Source: Gammaproteobacteria bacterium
GTDB lineage: Bacteria; Pseudomonadota; Gammaproteobacteria; DSM-19610
Direction of reading: 5' to 3'
Assembly: GCA_026197075.1 (NCBI GenBank)
Contig: JAPHQV010000021.1
Coordinates: 1 to 48,665, forward strand
Length of the DNA stretch: 48,665 bases
Shown in pieces: positions 14,359-22,470 of this stretch. The notes beneath the pieces were generated by a model. It searched no databases, had not been told where the DNA came from, and worked only from the letters and a program-made list of their open reading frames with translations. Position numbers and translations under genes: made by a program. Every line of letters starts with the position of its first letter. Positions within the stretch are counted from its first letter, which is position 1.

Positions 14359-15729
14359 CTATTTGGTGTCGATGCCCAGCTTCTTGAGCTTGCGCCACAG
14401 GGACACGCGGTCGATGCCCAGCATCTTGGCCGCCTGCGTCCGGTTGCCGTCCGCCATCTTCAGGACGGCGAGGATGTGCTCGGTTTCCTGTTCTTCCAGG
14501 GTGGTCGGGGTCGCCGCCATCTCCGGCTTGAAGACACGCACCGTCAGGGCCCCCAGGCTCTGCGGCAGGTGCTCGATATCCAGGGTGCGGCCCTGGGCCA
14601 GGGCGACACCGCGCTCGATGAAGTTCGACAATTCGCGGACATTGCCGGGATAGTCGTACTCCACCAGGCGGCGCATCCCCTCGGTGGAGATTTCCTGCAC
14701 ATCGCGATCCATCATGGCGGAGAACTTGCGCAGGAGATAATAGGCCAGCAGGGGAATATCGTCACGGCGCTCACGCAGGGGCGGCAGGGTCAGGGTCATG
14801 ACATTGAGGCGGAAATAGAGATCATTGCGCATCTGGCCGTCGGCGACCGCCGCCTTGAGGTCGCGGTTGCTCGCGGCAATCACCCGCACATCGACGGGTA
14901 TCGGGTGCACCGACCCGACACGCATCAGCTCGCGCTCCTGCAGTACGCGCAGCAGCTTCACCTGCATGAGCAGGGGCATCTCGGCGACTTCGTCCAGGAA
15001 CAGCGTCCCGCCCTCGGCGGCCTCGAACAGGCCGATCTTGGTGGCATTGGCGCCGGTGAAGGCGCCCTTCTCGTGTCCGAACAGCTCGCTCGCCGCGATC
15101 TCCTCGTGCAGGGCACCGCAGTTGAAGGCCACGAAGGGTCCCTTTGAACGCAGGCTGTTCTGGTGAATGAAGCGCGCCAGCAACTCCTTGCCCGTACCGG
15201 ATTCGCCGTGGATGACCACGCTGGTATCGGTGCTGGCGATCTGCCGCGCCGTCTCCAGCAGGCGCTGCATCCCCAGGTCCTGGGTGATGATGGTGGTCTG
15301 GTTGGAAAGATGCTCCACGCGCAGTTTCAGTTCCTGGTTCTCGCGCTTGATGCGTCGCAGCTCCAGCGCCCCACGCACCACCTCGCGCACCTCGGCAAGC
15401 CGGAACGGCTTGGCGATATAGTGATAGGCCCCTGCCTTCATGGCGTCGACGGCGGAATCCAGGGTTGCGTGGCCGGTGATCATGATAACCGGCACCTCGG
15501 GCATGGTCTCGCGGATATGGCGCAGCACGTCCATGCCGTCGATACCGGGCATGCGCAGGTCAGTCAGCACCAGGTCGAAGGCCGTGGACTGCAGGGCGGC
15601 GACTCCCTCCTCACCCGTCTTGCAGGCAGTAACCCTGTAGCCCTCCCGCTCCAGCACGGTAGTGAGGTTGGTGAGCGCGATCAGCTCGTCATCGATCAGC
15701 AGAACCTGGTGCTTTGCTTCATCGTTCAT
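14359..15729 (-). CDS. Sigma-54-dependent response regulator (NtrC family)
   Basis: A 456-residue activator. Residues 1-125 form a receiver with phospho-acceptor D57 (LVLTDLRMPG) and K107 (AKPF). The AAA+ domain follows, with Walker A GESGTGKE (175-182), the sigma-54 contact loop GAFTGA (222-227) and Walker B GGTLFLDEVAEM. The Fis-type helix-turn-helix is at the end (GNRTQAAKMLGIDRVSLWRKLKKLGI). All key residues are present, so it should hydrolyse ATP and open sigma-54 promoters. It overlaps the kinase gene by four bases. The best visible target is the promoter at 17340-17355 with its two upstream palindromes, just beyond the kinase gene. Confidence 0.93.
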   Translation of the reverse strand: MNDEAKHQVLLIDDELIALTNLTTVLEREGYRVTACKTGEEGVAALQSTAFDLVLTDLRMPGIDGMDVLRHIRETMPEVPVIMITGHATLDSAVDAMKAGAYHYIAKPFRLAEVREVVRGALELRRIKRENQELKLRVEHLSNQTTIITQDLGMQRLLETARQIASTDTSVVIHGESGTGKELLARFIHQNSLRSKGPFVAFNCGALHEEIAASELFGHEKGAFTGANATKIGLFEAAEGGTLFLDEVAEMPLLMQVKLLRVLQERELMRVGSVHPIPVDVRVIAASNRDLKAAVADGQMRNDLYFRLNVMTLTLPPLRERRDDIPLLAYYLLRKFSAMMDRDVQEISTEGMRRLVEYDYPGNVRELSNFIERGVALAQGRTLDIEHLPQSLGALTVRVFKPEMAATPTTLEEQETEHILAVLKMADGNRTQAAKMLGIDRVSLWRKLKKLGIDTK

Positions 15730-17192
15730 AGCGAATCCGGTTCCTGTGCCAGTGGCAGCCAGATGGTAAACCGTGTACCGCCTTCTGTACGATTGTCCGC
15801 GGCGATACATCCATAATGCTCACTCACGATCTCCTCCACCAGGTACAGGCCGAGTCCGGTCCCGTCACCGGATTTGCGCGTGGTGAAGAAGGGATCGAAT
15901 ATCTGCGCCAGATGCTCCGGACTGATGCCAACACCGTCATCATCGATCCGTATGACCAATACGCGTTCCGCGAGGCTTACCTGGGTGATGTCACCGACCA
16001 GGCGATCGGTATTGGGTGGCATGCTCCTGGACCAGGTGGAATCCTCGGCATGGATCCGGATGTTCATGGCGCCGGCATCGACGGCGTTGCGAATCAGGTT
16101 GATGAACACCTGCTGGAAGCGCTCCCGGTCCACCCATACCGTACGCTCTGGCGCGGACTCGATCCGCACATGCACATTGGCAGGCAGCTGCCGGATGACC
16201 AGTTGCACGGAGGATTCAATAAGAGTCGGCACCCTGTGTCCCTGCAGATGCAGCTTGGGATGTCGCACACTGTCGAGCAGGCGCCGCACGATCCGCCTGG
16301 CCCGTTCGGACTCTCCATCGATGTGCGCCATCCACTGCCGCGCCAACGCCGGATCCGTATTGTCATCATCCTCCATCAGCAGTTGGATGGAGGTGGAGAT
16401 GTTCGACAAGGGATTATTGAGCTCATGGGCCACACCGGACACCAGCACGCCCAGCGCCGCCGCCTTCTCATTCTGTCGCAACTGGTTCTGCTGGGCGCGC
16501 AGGCGATTGAGCATGGAATTGAAGTGGTGGACGAAGGAGCGGATCTCGCCATCGCGCGACGGCAATGTCAGCTGCTGTTCGTTGCCCTCGGCCAGGGAAT
16601 CGAGCTGGTCCTCCAGGTTGCGCAAGGGGCGGACGATCTGACGGGCCATGAATACCGCGCTCGCGACGCCAAGCAGGATGACCGTCAGCAATGCGATCAG
16701 CAGCGTCCATACCGCCATGCGCAAGGTTTCCACCAGGGTAGTACGTTCGCGCGCGCGCAGCTCCTTGACGAACACGGAGATTTTGTGCCCCAGGGCACGG
16801 ATCGTCTGTTGCGCGGCCTCCTGCTGCGTCGGGGTGAGGTCGACATAGCGCTCGATCTCGGCACGGTATTGCATCAGGGCGGCATCCGCGGAACGTAACT
16901 CTTCCGGTGACGCCAGTTCCAGGAAGGCCTGCCGGGCATCGACAAGCGACCGTAGCGCGATCGCGATCTCATTCAGCAACTGCTCATAGTCGGCTCGCTC
17001 GTTATAGAGAAACAGGTTCTTCTCGTCGCGGCGAATGTCCTGGGTGACCTCGCTGAAGGCATTGACGACCTCCCCCTCCATGATCTGGGTCTGCAGATAG
17101 TGCAGGTCGGCGATCACCACGGTGGCGAAGATCAGCAGGGCGACCTTCGACAGGATGTAGGAGGTGAGGATCTTTCCGCGCAGGCTGGACAT
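15726..17192 (-). CDS. Membrane sensor histidine kinase
   Basis: A 488-residue kinase, partner of the adjacent sigma-54 activator. A first membrane helix (about residues 10-30) and a second (159-183) enclose a periplasmic domain of about 130 residues that is helical and rich in Glu, Arg and Gln, like four-helix-bundle sensors. A HAMP linker (184-236) is followed by the dimerisation domain with H256 (GVAHELNNPLSNI) and an ATPase domain with N box NLIRNAVDAG, DDGVGISPEHL and GDGTGLGLYLV. The H-ELNNPL motif is that of NtrB/DctB-type kinases. What it senses is unknown; control of a SulP transporter next door suggests an anion or energy signal. ATG at 17192 is followed by a normal membrane anchor. 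Confidence 0.92.
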   Translation of the reverse strand: MSSLRGKILTSYILSKVALLIFATVVIADLHYLQTQIMEGEVVNAFSEVTQDIRRDEKNLFLYNERADYEQLLNEIAIALRSLVDARQAFLELASPEELRSADAALMQYRAEIERYVDLTPTQQEAAQQTIRALGHKISVFVKELRARERTTLVETLRMAVWTLLIALLTVILLGVASAVFMARQIVRPLRNLEDQLDSLAEGNEQQLTLPSRDGEIRSFVHHFNSMLNRLRAQQNQLRQNEKAAALGVLVSGVAHELNNPLSNISTSIQLLMEDDDNTDPALARQWMAHIDGESERARRIVRRLLDSVRHPKLHLQGHRVPTLIESSVQLVIRQLPANVHVRIESAPERTVWVDRERFQQVFINLIRNAVDAGAMNIRIHAEDSTWSRSMPPNTDRLVGDITQVSLAERVLVIRIDDDGVGISPEHLAQIFDPFFTTRKSGDGTGLGLYLVEEIVSEHYGCIAADNRTEGGTRFTIWLPLAQEPDSL

Positions 17193-17218
17193 GGCTGTGG
17201 CTGGGCATTGGCATCAGA

Positions 17219-17235
17219 TGTTGCATATTACAACA
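17219..17235. promoter_or_regulatory. Distal upstream activator site (UAS1)
   Basis: TGTTGCATATTACAACA is a 17-base imperfect palindrome. It shares the TGTTGC...AACA frame with the second site at 17271-17287; their centres are 52 bases apart, close to five helix turns, so bound dimers would face the same side. It lies about 114 bases before the GG of the sigma-54 promoter, in the usual range for NtrC-type enhancers. Confidence 0.6.
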
Positions 17236-17270
17236 ACGTTGCAGGCGTTGCGCCACAAATTCCCCCGATA

Positions 17271-17287
17271 TGTTGCGATTCGTAACA
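17271..17287. promoter_or_regulatory. Proximal upstream activator site (UAS2)
   Basis: TGTTGCGATTCGTAACA is a 17-base palindrome with arms TGTTGCGA and TCGTAACA (seven of eight matched). It is the better of the two sites and lies about 62 bases before the GG element. Binding by the neighbouring activator is inferred from position and symmetry. Confidence 0.62.
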
Positions 17288-17339
17288 ATCCAGACCCGGG
17301 GAGATTCAGTAAGCGATTGATTTATAATTTATTAAATTC

Positions 17340-17355
17340 TGGCACAGGGATTGCA
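17340..17355 (+). promoter_or_regulatory. Sigma-54 (RpoN) promoter
   Basis: TGGCACAGGGATTGCA fits the -24/-12 consensus (TGGCAC, five bases, TTGCA) almost perfectly, with GG at 17341-17342 and GC at 17353-17354 exactly 12 apart. Transcription would start near 17366, about 30 bases before the Usp-like gene. It needs an activator ATPase, and one is encoded next door. Confidence 0.85.
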
Positions 17356-17395
17356 ATACTTGTTGCAGTAGAAACCAAACCTAAGGACCCCAGCC

Positions 17396-17995
17396 ATGAC
17401 CCGTCTGACCAAAGCCCTGAAGAAGATGCTCAACGCCCTGGCCGTCGCCGACGCCGGCGAGTACCTCACCTCGACCCAGAAGAACGAATACCTGCGCAAG
17501 GCACACGGTATCGCACCCCTTTCCGCCCCCGCCACGGCGGACAGCCCTGCCAGCGCGGACAGCGCCCAGGGCCGACGCCGTATTGCCCTGTACATGGGCA
17601 TGGAACTGCGCGCCGACATGATCGATTACGTGATCCAGACCTGCACCCGACTGAACCATGACCTGACCGTACTGACCTTCGAATCCGGCCAGGAGGTGCG
17701 CGGCATGCTCGATCCCTTCCGGGACGCGCTCAAGACCGAGGGCATCGACCTGCGGGTGCATTACCTCACCGGCGACCCCGTCCGTGGCCTCGGCCGCTAC
17801 CTCCGCAGCCACCCGGAAATCGCCTTCCTGGCCTGCAAGGATACCGGCTATCTCGGCCGCAGCATCCTCAAGGGTACGCAGCGCCAGAATGCCCTGCCCG
17901 TTCCCGTCGTGCTGCTGGGCGATGCACAGATAAGCGCCCTGCAGCATGACGAAACTCCGGTGGCCACACCGCAAGCCCGCTCCACTGTCGCCTAA
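17396..17995 (+). CDS. Usp-like alpha/beta protein, sigma-54 controlled
   Basis: A 199-residue soluble protein. Residues 1-35 are helical and basic (TRLTKALKKMLNALAVADAGEYLTS in part), then an Ala/Pro/Ser-rich linker to about 60. Residues 60-185 form a beta-alpha repeat reminiscent of one universal-stress-protein domain: RRRIALYMGMEL, HDLTVLTFES, GIDLRVHYLTGDP, EIAFLACKDTGYLGRS and VPVVLLGD. The nucleotide-binding loop of true UspA is not clear, so I call it Usp-like only. It is the first gene after the sigma-54 promoter and is followed by the SulP gene after 117 bases, so a helper or regulatory role for that transporter is plausible but not shown. Confidence 0.6.
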   Translation: MTRLTKALKKMLNALAVADAGEYLTSTQKNEYLRKAHGIAPLSAPATADSPASADSAQGRRRIALYMGMELRADMIDYVIQTCTRLNHDLTVLTFESGQEVRGMLDPFRDALKTEGIDLRVHYLTGDPVRGLGRYLRSHPEIAFLACKDTGYLGRSILKGTQRQNALPVPVVLLGDAQISALQHDETPVATPQARSTVA

Positions 17996-18021
17996 CGGGT
18001 ACCTTGCGTATACTTGAGGCC

Positions 18022-18053
18022 CATGCCACGGTGCTGTCCGGCACAGTGGCATG
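18022..18053. repeat. Hairpin between the Usp-like and SulP genes
   Basis: CATGCCAC and GTGGCATG form a perfect eight-base stem, extended inside by TGC/GCA after a two-base bulge. There is no T run, so it is more likely an mRNA-processing or partial-attenuation element than a full terminator. Confidence 0.5.
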
Positions 18054-18112
18054 GACTGGATTGGCATGACCGAGCCCCGCCCTCCACCTCCTTCTAATGA
18101 TGTCGTAACTGC

Positions 18113-20179
18113 ATGCTGACAAAAATCTTCCCGTTCCTGCGCTGGTTTCCCATCAGCGGCGAGAATATGCGCTCGGACCTCGTGGCGGGCATCACTGTCG
18201 CCATGATCCTGGTCCCCCAGAGCATGGCCTATGCCACGCTCGCGGGCCTGCCCGTGGTCTACGGGCTTTACGCCTCCTTCCTGCCCGTCATCATCGCCTC
18301 GCTGTGGGGCGCCTCGCGGTTCCTGCACACCGGTCCGGTGGCCATGCTATCGCTCATGTCGGCCGCCGCCATCGAGCCGCTGGCCACGCGCGGCAGCGAG
18401 GAATTCATCCAGTTGTCACTGACCCTGGCCCTGATGGTGGGTGTGTTGCGCCTGGCCCTGGGTCTGTTTCGCATGGGCGTACTGATCAACCTGGCCTCGC
18501 ATCCGGTGATCCTCGGCTTCACCAACGCGGCCGCGCTGATCATCGGCCTGTCGCTGCTGAACAGTTTCATGAATGTCCCGATGCCGCGCTCCGACAGCTT
18601 CCTCTACGACCTGTCGAACGTGATTCAACAGCTGCCCCTGGCCCACCTGCCCACCCTGTTGTTCGGCATTGGCACGCTGGTCGCCCTGCACCTGATGCGC
18701 AAGCATTTCCCCAGGCTGCCCGGCGTGCTGGTGGTCGTGCTGGCCTGTACCCTGATCAGCGCCCTCACCGGCTACGAGAAGACCGCGAGCGTGACACCTG
18801 CTCAGGTAACGGACACCGACGCGCGGGCGAGCTTCGAGGAACTGGTCGCGAACCAGGCGGCGTTGCAGCGGGTCAAGGACGCACAGAAATCCGTCGCGGA
18901 GCAGGTCAAGGCGAGCACCGCCTCCGGGGGCCGCGATTACCGGCTGCAAGCCGAACTGATGCGCTTGCAGGGCGAGGAGCAGAGCCTCAAGCACCATCTC
19001 TACCGCCAGCGGCTGGAGGCCTACCAGTACGCCCTGACTCCGGTCACACAGCCGGATGGCAGCCTCCTGTACGCGCGTGCCGAGCGCAATGGCTGGTTCG
19101 CCCCCGCCTGGCGCTGGGCCGGCGGCAGCGCCGAGACCTTCGTGCTCGCGGGTGGCGGCCGGGTGGTCGGCAGCATCCCCACCGGGATTCCCGGTTTCAG
19201 CATGATCTCCTTTGACCTTGGCATCATGTCGGGCCTGTTCGCGACTGCCTTCATCATGGCCATGATCGGCTTCATGGAGGCCACCTCCATCTCGCGGGCC
19301 CTGGCGGCCAAGACCCGCGAGAAACTCAATCCCAACCAGGAATTGATCGGGCAGGGCCTGGCCAATATCGTCGGCAGCTTCTTTCAGTCCTACGTGGTCA
19401 GCGGCTCGTTCTCGCGCTCGGCCGTGGCCGCCAAGGTCGGCGCGCGCACCGGTTTCTATGCCATCATCAGTGCGCTGGGTGTAATGCTGGTCATGCTGTA
19501 CCTGACCCCGTACCTCTATCACCTGCCCCAGCCGGTACTGGCCGCCATCGTCATGAGCGCGGTGTTCGGGCTCATCGACATCAAGTCGATGGTGCACAGC
19601 TGGTCCGTACGTCGCAGTGACGGCACCGTCGGCCTGGTCACCTTCGCCACCACCCTGCTGATGGCTCCCAGTCTCGCCGATGGCGTGCTGGTGGGCGTGA
19701 TCCTGACCGTGCTGGTGTTCCTGGCGAGCACCATGAAACCGCGCAGCGAGATCCTCGGCCGTACCGCCCAGGGCGCCCTGGCCGGCGCCGTGACCCATGA
19801 CCTCGCGCCCGTGAGCGAGCACTACGTGGCGCTGCGCTTCGATGCCTCGCTGGTATTCATCAACGCAGCCTTCTTCGAGGAAGCCGTGCTTAAGGCCCTC
19901 AGTCAGTTCCCCAGCGCCAGCGCCCTGCTCGTGGTCGGCAATGGCATCAACCGCATCGACGCCACCGGCGAGGAGAAGCTGCGCGCCCTGGCCCAGGACC
20001 TGAACGCGGCCGGTGTCACCCTGATGTTGGCGGGTCTGAAGCGCCCGGTGCGCGAGGCCCTGGACCGGGCCGGACTCACTGCGGTGATCGGCGAGGAGAA
20101 CATCTTCGCCAGCAAGGATATCGCGGTTCGCCTCCTCGACGAGCGTTTCAAGAAGCAGGATGCAGAAGCAGCGGCGTAG
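18113..20179 (+). CDS. SulP family anion transporter with STAS domain and extra soluble insert
   Basis: A 688-residue inner-membrane transporter. Residues about 15-220 and 350-545 hold the membrane core, with SulP marks DLVAGITVAMILVPQSMAYA, GLYASFLPVI, HTGPVAMLSLM and GSFSRSAVAAKVGARTG; a cytoplasmic STAS domain follows (about 565-680, with VVGNGINRIDATGEE). Between about 222 and 348 an extra segment, mostly charged helix (FEELVANQAALQRVKDAQKS and on), replaces the short loop seen in standard SulP proteins of about 560 residues. Substrates of the family include sulfate, bicarbonate and dicarboxylates; in this host sulfate efflux or bicarbonate uptake would both make sense. It is probably driven by the sigma-54 promoter at 17340 through the Usp-like gene. 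No good ribosome-binding site is seen at the ATG. Confidence 0.9.
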   Translation: MLTKIFPFLRWFPISGENMRSDLVAGITVAMILVPQSMAYATLAGLPVVYGLYASFLPVIIASLWGASRFLHTGPVAMLSLMSAAAIEPLATRGSEEFIQLSLTLALMVGVLRLALGLFRMGVLINLASHPVILGFTNAAALIIGLSLLNSFMNVPMPRSDSFLYDLSNVIQQLPLAHLPTLLFGIGTLVALHLMRKHFPRLPGVLVVVLACTLISALTGYEKTASVTPAQVTDTDARASFEELVANQAALQRVKDAQKSVAEQVKASTASGGRDYRLQAELMRLQGEEQSLKHHLYRQRLEAYQYALTPVTQPDGSLLYARAERNGWFAPAWRWAGGSAETFVLAGGGRVVGSIPTGIPGFSMISFDLGIMSGLFATAFIMAMIGFMEATSISRALAAKTREKLNPNQELIGQGLANIVGSFFQSYVVSGSFSRSAVAAKVGARTGFYAIISALGVMLVMLYLTPYLYHLPQPVLAAIVMSAVFGLIDIKSMVHSWSVRRSDGTVGLVTFATTLLMAPSLADGVLVGVILTVLVFLASTMKPRSEILGRTAQGALAGAVTHDLAPVSEHYVALRFDASLVFINAAFFEEAVLKALSQFPSASALLVVGNGINRIDATGEEKLRALAQDLNAAGVTLMLAGLKRPVREALDRAGLTAVIGEENIFASKDIAVRLLDERFKKQDAEAAA

Positions 20180-20200
20180 CGGTACGGCGACTCCGCCCGA

Positions 20201-21787
20201 TCAGGGGCGTCCGGCCAGGTACTCTCCGAGGTGATCGGCGGCCACCAGCACCAGTGCCCCACTGCGGTGATGCTGCACCAGGCTGGCCTCGGGGATGTCC
20301 CCGCGCCAGTCGCCCTCGCGCAACACCACGTAGCCATCGGGATGGCGCTCGGCCCAGGCACGCAGTTTTGTCTCGTCCCGGTACACCGTCAGGGGTTGGC
20401 GCAGACGCCCGAGAAAATGGAACTCGCCCTGGTAATCCAGTGCGGTGGCCAGTGGATGTCCGGCGCTTTCCCGCTCCGCCAGGGCCTCGCTCATGGGCCG
20501 CATGTCGAAGGTGGGCGCCATGGCGCGCAGGGCGGTCAGGTGCAGGGCGAGGTACATGGCCACCGAGGTCGCGGCCGTGAGCATCACCTTGGTCTCCAGC
20601 GCGCCGACCCGGCGGCTCAACAACCATAGCCCCCAGGCTACCAGCACCCAGCCCCAGCGCCCGTCCACCTGGGGCAGCCAGTACACCTCGGTGGGCTTGA
20701 GATGCACCAGCGCCAGCCCCAGGCCACCGATCACCGCCAGCAGGCCCGGAACCCACAGGCGTTCGGGGATTCGGCGAGCGTCATGCCAGCGCGAAAGCCC
20801 ATGGGCCACCAGCATCAGCAGGGCGGGGAACATGGGCAGCAGGTACTTGCCCTGCTTGCCGCCCACCAGGCTGAACAGCAGCACTACCGGCAGCCCCCAG
20901 GCAAGACACAGGCGCCAGCGGTCGTCGCGCGCCAGGCAGGTGAGCCCCTGCCACACCCGCGACCACAGGCTCCAGGGCGCCAGCATCACCGGCAGCAGCG
21001 CCAGGTACAGCCACCAGGGTTCGGCATGGGGCGCCTCCGCGCCCATGCGTCCCACATGCTGGCCAAACAGGATCGCCTGGCGATAGGCCTCGCCGCCGGC
21101 CAGGGCCGCCGGCCAGGCCCAGGCCAGGCCGATGGCGGCGCCCAGTGCCAGGGCCAGCAGCACGCCGCCATACCAGCGTGGCCAGAAAGACGGGCGACGT
21201 TCCCGCGCCCACCAGGGCGCCAGCAGGGCCACGGGCAGCACATGCAGCAGCACCACCGGGCCCTTGGCCAGCACACCCAGGCCGATGCCAAGCCCCATCC
21301 ACCACCAGCCCCGCGCCGTGCCCTGCCAGGCCCGCACCAGGCCGATCAGGGCCAGCAGCACCGCGCCGGCCAGCAGCAGGTCGAACTGCACCATGGTGTA
21401 GAACCCGGGCCACAACAGGCCGCCGAGCAGCAGCCAGGGCATCAGGTCCGCCGCGCGCCGATCCCCGGGCCAGAGCAGGCGCGTCAGGTGAACCGCCAGC
21501 GCCATGACCAGCAGGCTCACCAGCGGCGCCACCAGCCGCGGCCACCATTCATTGACGCCGAAGACCGCCCAGCCGGCCTGGATCAACCAGAACAGCAGCG
21601 GCGGCTTGTGACTGTAGGGTTCACCATTGAGGTAGGGCACCAGGAAATCACCACGCAGCCACATCTCCCAGGCCACGCCCACGTAGCGGGTCTCGTTCAC
21701 CGGCAACAGCGGCCGCACCTCGAGGGCCACGGCCAGCAACAGCCCCCAGAGCGCCAACAGCGCCGGTATCGCCAGGCGGGGATTCAC
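20201..21787 (-). CDS. Glycosyltransferase family 39 (ArnT-like) membrane protein
   Basis: A 528-residue polytopic protein with about eleven hydrophobic segments. The first periplasmic loop, with VNETRYVGVAWEMWLRGDFLVPYLNGEPYSHKPPLLFWL split around residues 28-68, is the PMT/ArnT signature; the acidic E of NETRY would be catalytic. A soluble periplasmic end follows. Such enzymes move a sugar from a polyprenyl-phosphate carrier onto lipid A, protein or another glycan. The start is taken as GTG at 21787, overlapping the VTT gene stop by four bases; no ATG fits near it. It ends the GT2-VTT-GT39 operon, and its sugar donor is probably made by the GT2 protein. Confidence 0.85.
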   Translation of the reverse strand: MNPRLAIPALLALWGLLLAVALEVRPLLPVNETRYVGVAWEMWLRGDFLVPYLNGEPYSHKPPLLFWLIQAGWAVFGVNEWWPRLVAPLVSLLVMALAVHLTRLLWPGDRRAADLMPWLLLGGLLWPGFYTMVQFDLLLAGAVLLALIGLVRAWQGTARGWWWMGLGIGLGVLAKGPVVLLHVLPVALLAPWWARERRPSFWPRWYGGVLLALALGAAIGLAWAWPAALAGGEAYRQAILFGQHVGRMGAEAPHAEPWWLYLALLPVMLAPWSLWSRVWQGLTCLARDDRWRLCLAWGLPVVLLFSLVGGKQGKYLLPMFPALLMLVAHGLSRWHDARRIPERLWVPGLLAVIGGLGLALVHLKPTEVYWLPQVDGRWGWVLVAWGLWLLSRRVGALETKVMLTAATSVAMYLALHLTALRAMAPTFDMRPMSEALAERESAGHPLATALDYQGEFHFLGRLRQPLTVYRDETKLRAWAERHPDGYVVLREGDWRGDIPEASLVQHHRSGALVLVAADHLGEYLAGRP

Positions 21788-22470
21788 TTGCCGGCGGGAT
21801 CCAGGTCGAAACCGCTCTGGCGTGTGGATTTCCGCAGCCGGAAGCGACGAAAGAGGGACAGGCCGAGCAGGCCGGACAGCAGGAACAACAGGATGCCCGT
21901 GCCGATGCGCCACAGGGGATCGACGGCGATGCCGCTGCCGATGAGGGCAAACACCAGGGTCTGGGGCAGATAACCCAGGGCCGAGCCGGCAGCGAAGGGC
22001 CACGCGCCCATGCGGGAGATCCCGGCGGCCAGGTTGGTGGCCAGGTTGCTGCCCAGGGGCAGCAGGCGGATGAGCAGGATGGTGCGCAGGGGATGGTCAC
22101 CGACGAACTCGTCCAGGCCACCCAGGCGCCTGGTGAACCAGCGCCGCACCAGGTCGCGGCCCAGCCAGCGCGCCACGGAAAAGGTCAGCAGCGCCCCGCC
22201 CAGGCTGGCCGCCAGGGCCAGCAGGCCACCCACGCCCAGACCGAAGGCGTAGCCGGCAAAAAATCCCACCACCTGGCGCGGCAGCCCCAGGGCGGTGAAC
22301 AGCAGGGCGGCGAGGAAAAACAAGGCTTCGCCACGCAGGCCCTGGCCGAGCACCTCGGCATCGATCCAGGCCTGGTCCAGCCAGACCCCGGAGCGCAGCG
22401 CCTGCAGGCCGAAGCCCAGCAACAGCAGCAGGCCGATGCCGAGCAGGCCGCGCGGCAGAGAATTTCCCAT
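21784..22470 (-). CDS. VTT-domain (TVP38/TMEM64, DedA-like) membrane protein
   Basis: A 228-residue membrane protein with about six hydrophobic segments. The VTT core is visible as LGLPRQVVGFFAGYAFG, then ASLGGALLTFSVARWLGRDLVRRW, and LLIRLLPLGSNLATNLAAGISRM, with the conserved R-LLP-GSN stretch. Members of this superfamily act as lipid scramblases or undecaprenyl-phosphate flippases. Its start overlaps the GT2 stop (TGATG), and its stop overlaps the GT39 start. In that setting it could flip the lipid-linked sugar, or return the free carrier; this is inference from the order of genes. Confidence 0.85.
   Translation of the reverse strand: MGNSLPRGLLGIGLLLLLGFGLQALRSGVWLDQAWIDAEVLGQGLRGEALFFLAALLFTALGLPRQVVGFFAGYAFGLGVGGLLALAASLGGALLTFSVARWLGRDLVRRWFTRRLGGLDEFVGDHPLRTILLIRLLPLGSNLATNLAAGISRMGAWPFAAGSALGYLPQTLVFALIGSGIAVDPLWRIGTGILLFLLSGLLGLSLFRRFRLRKSTRQSGFDLDPAGK

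Noticed and set aside
18061-18085. Second sigma-54 promoter before the SulP gene (TTGGCATGACC)
   Set aside because: The GC element at the required 12-base distance is missing, so the only well-formed RpoN promoter is at 17340-17355.
18416-19822. Long open frame of 468 codons on the minus strand
   Set aside because: It is the complement of the SulP gene; the product is rich in His, Gln and Gly without any fold or motif.
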